DNA from: Verrucomicrobiales bacterium
GTDB lineage: Bacteria; Verrucomicrobiota; Verrucomicrobiia; Limisphaerales; Palsa-1400
Assembly: GCA_028293405.1 (NCBI GenBank)
Contig: JAQGOW010000559.1
Span: forward strand, 1-7,595
Direction of reading: 5' to 3'
DNA: 7,595 nt
This document shows positions 6,734-7,595 of this stretch, one piece after another; the first letter of the stretch is position 1; each line of letters starts with the position of its first letter. Under the pieces are notes generated by a model. It was not told where the DNA came from. It made no database searches and worked only from the letters and a program-made list of their open reading frames with translations. The translations under genes and the position numbers were made by a program.

Positions 6734-7131
6734 GATTTTGGAAGGGTGGAGGATCGCTCTGTCCGCAAGGACGGGGAGGAAAGTCCGAACACTAGAGGGC
6801 GCGATGCCGCGTAACCCGGACTCGATTTCGGGATACACGCGGGCAAGGCAGTCGTGAGGCTGCGTTGACGGAGAGTGCCACAGAAAACAAACCGCCGGTT
6901 CAGCAATGAGCCGGTAAGGATGAAAAGGTGGGGTAAGAGCCCACCGCGCTGTCAGTAATGGCAGTGGCACGGAAAACCCCATCGGGTGCAAGGCCAAATA
7001 GGGGACCCTGGAGCGGCCCGCTCTGAGTTTCGCGAAAGTGAAACAGGTCCCGGGTACCGGCTGCTAAGACAAATGATTCTCTCGGCTCGCAAGAGCACAG
7101 ACAAAACTCGGCTTACAGCCCTTCCAAAATC
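6734..7131 (+). ncRNA. rnpB: RNase P RNA (bacterial type A-like)
   Basis: This is the catalytic RNA that removes 5' leaders from precursor tRNAs. Conserved regions are clear: GAGGAAAGTCC (6776-6786), ACAGAAAACAAACCGCC (6880-6896), GGTAAGGATGAAAAGGTG (6913-6930), GTAAGAGCCCACC, GCAAGGCCAAATAGGGG (6988-7004) and ACTCGGCTTACAG (7107-7117 region). Helices I could pair: P1 6734-6746/7119-7131 (13 perfect pairs), P2 6749-6755/7075-7081, P3 6759-6764/6769-6774 with GCAA loop, P6 GGGC 6797-6800 with GCCC 7016-7019, P12 6895-6902/6907-6914 (GCAA), P14 6949-6954/6959-6964 (GTAA), P16 7002-7007/7046-7051, P17 7011-7015/7019-7023, P19 7085-7088/7093-7096 (GCAA). GGGTA at 7052-7056 retains the GGU element that contacts the tRNA CCA end. 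Against E. coli RNA recalled from memory, P18 is missing and an extra hairpin is present at 7027-7044. The T-rich tract 7132-7140 may mark the 3' end; no classic terminator hairpin is evident. Ends are set by P1. Confidence 0.96.
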
Positions 7132-7281
7132 ATTTCTTTTAAGCGCCGGTGGGTTCGACGACGTTGTTATCAAACAAGACATAACACTTTGCACAACTAC
7201 CGCTTGCGCCGTTTCATCAGGCCGTCAGACGAGCCCCATGTTTTCGCCTAGGTCTCGGTCGGGTTGCAAAATTTCCAACTG

Positions 7282-7291
7282 CTTGTACAAG
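7282..7291. promoter_or_regulatory. Palindrome CTTGTACAAG upstream of the receiver gene
   Basis: A perfect 10-base palindrome about 60 bases upstream of the receiver-protein start codon, followed directly by a partial echo, GTACAGG. It could be a regulator half-site pair or part of a promoter (it contains TTGTAC), but I found no convincing -10 box at the right spacing. Confidence 0.2.
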
Positions 7292-7304
7292 TACAGGAGC
7301 GGTT

Positions 7305-7323
7305 GATTTCCGACGTCGAAATC
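7305..7323. promoter_or_regulatory. Inverted repeat GATTTCCGACGTCGAAATC, possible operator
   Basis: The arms GATTTCCGAC and GTCGAAATC are complementary apart from one extra C, around a perfect CGACGTCG core. It ends 29 bases before the ATG of the receiver gene, a position suited to repression or autoregulation. It has no T-run, so it is unlikely to be a terminator. The function is inferred from symmetry and position only. Confidence 0.35.
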
Positions 7324-7352
7324 CTGACTTAACCTAAAAAATTTCTTTTGTA

Positions 7353-7595
7353 ATGGAGCACCTACCCTTGCGCGTTCTGCTGATAGATGATGAAGAGGTA
7401 TTTTCGATCCTTCTTCGTCGCATGCTGAAGAACATCCCCGGGAAAACCTACGAGATCGAATGGGCTCCGAATTACGACGATGGACTCGCACAGATGCGCG
7501 AGCAGCGGCATGACGTGTATCTGCTCGACCATTATTTGGGGGCGAAGACCGGTTTGGATTTGTTGCGCGAGGCCAATGAACTCGGTTTGTCGGCG
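7353..7595 (+). CDS. Response-regulator receiver-domain protein (C-terminally truncated by window edge)
   Basis: The visible 81 residues are the first two thirds of a CheY-like receiver domain, a cytoplasmic two-component signalling module phosphorylated by a histidine kinase. Strand beta1 VLLID leads into the acidic pocket D12-D13-E14. YLLDHYLG places the likely phosphoacceptor at D59, and GLDLLREA fits helix alpha3. The conserved Ser/Thr and Lys expected near residues 85-110 lie outside the window, as does any output domain, so a single-domain regulator, a receiver-kinase hybrid and a receiver-GGDEF protein are all possible. The ATG at 7353 is chosen because it sits six codons before the first strand; the upstream tract is A/T-rich (AAAAAATTTCTTTTG) with no Shine-Dalgarno motif. 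The gene follows rnpB after about 220 bases and probably has its own promoter. Confidence 0.88.
   Translation, partial: MEHLPLRVLLIDDEEVFSILLRRMLKNIPGKTYEIEWAPNYDDGLAQMREQRHDVYLLDHYLGAKTGLDLLREANELGLSA

Noticed and set aside
6166..6997. Minus-strand open frames over the 3' end of the large gene and rnpB
   Set aside because: They overlap a well-supported coding frame and a structural RNA, and have no domain content.
7001..7056. Possible loss of the GGU (tRNA CCA-binding) motif in the RNase P RNA
   Set aside because: I first compared the wrong segment (GGGGACC, which is P16). The correct counterpart of the E. coli motif is CCCGGGTA at 7049-7056, which keeps GGU.
7119..7141. Intrinsic terminator after rnpB
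   Set aside because: There is a T-rich tract, but the preceding GC-rich strand pairs with distant P1 and no local hairpin forms, so I did not annotate a terminator.

Overview
The window looks like chromosomal DNA from a Verrucomicrobia-type bacterium, probably near the Pedosphaera/Limisphaerales group. This is inferred from protein style. Two very large secreted proteins are built from Ig-like and concanavalin/LamG-like beta-sandwich modules. One carries the 'PRTNG' dockerin-like repeat and a C-terminal LSW...LESAT...FFRL module that I associate with that phylum. Start codons have no clear Shine-Dalgarno sequence. No database search was possible.

Layout: (1) Positions 1-2314, minus strand: the N-terminal 771 residues of an exported multidomain protein (signal peptide, uncharacterised N-terminal domain, Ig, concanavalin-like, Ig, start of a second concanavalin-like domain); its 3' end lies outside the window. 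(2) 2315-2856: a non-coding divergent intergenic region with a four-unit 10-bp tandem repeat, two palindromes, a degenerate inverted repeat and promoter-like sites. (3) 2857-6669, plus strand: a complete 1270-residue exported protein with the order signal peptide, [LamG-Ig-Ig] twice, cohesin-like, dockerin-like, cohesin-like, C-terminal beta module. (4) 6699-7131: a promoter and the RNase P RNA gene rnpB, recognised from its conserved regions and folded by hand. It appears to lack helix P18 and to carry an extra GAAA-capped hairpin beside P17. (5) 7132-7352: a spacer with two palindromes. (6) 7353 to the window end: the first 81 residues of a response-regulator receiver protein.

The two divergent secreted proteins may be expressed together and act at the cell surface or outside the cell, plausibly in glycan or protein binding or adhesion. 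No catalytic domain is recognisable in either. rnpB and the receiver gene look like unrelated neighbours. The observations most worth checking are the P18-less RNase P RNA, the cohesin/dockerin-like/cohesin arrangement within one chain, and the unknown N-terminal domain of the minus-strand protein.
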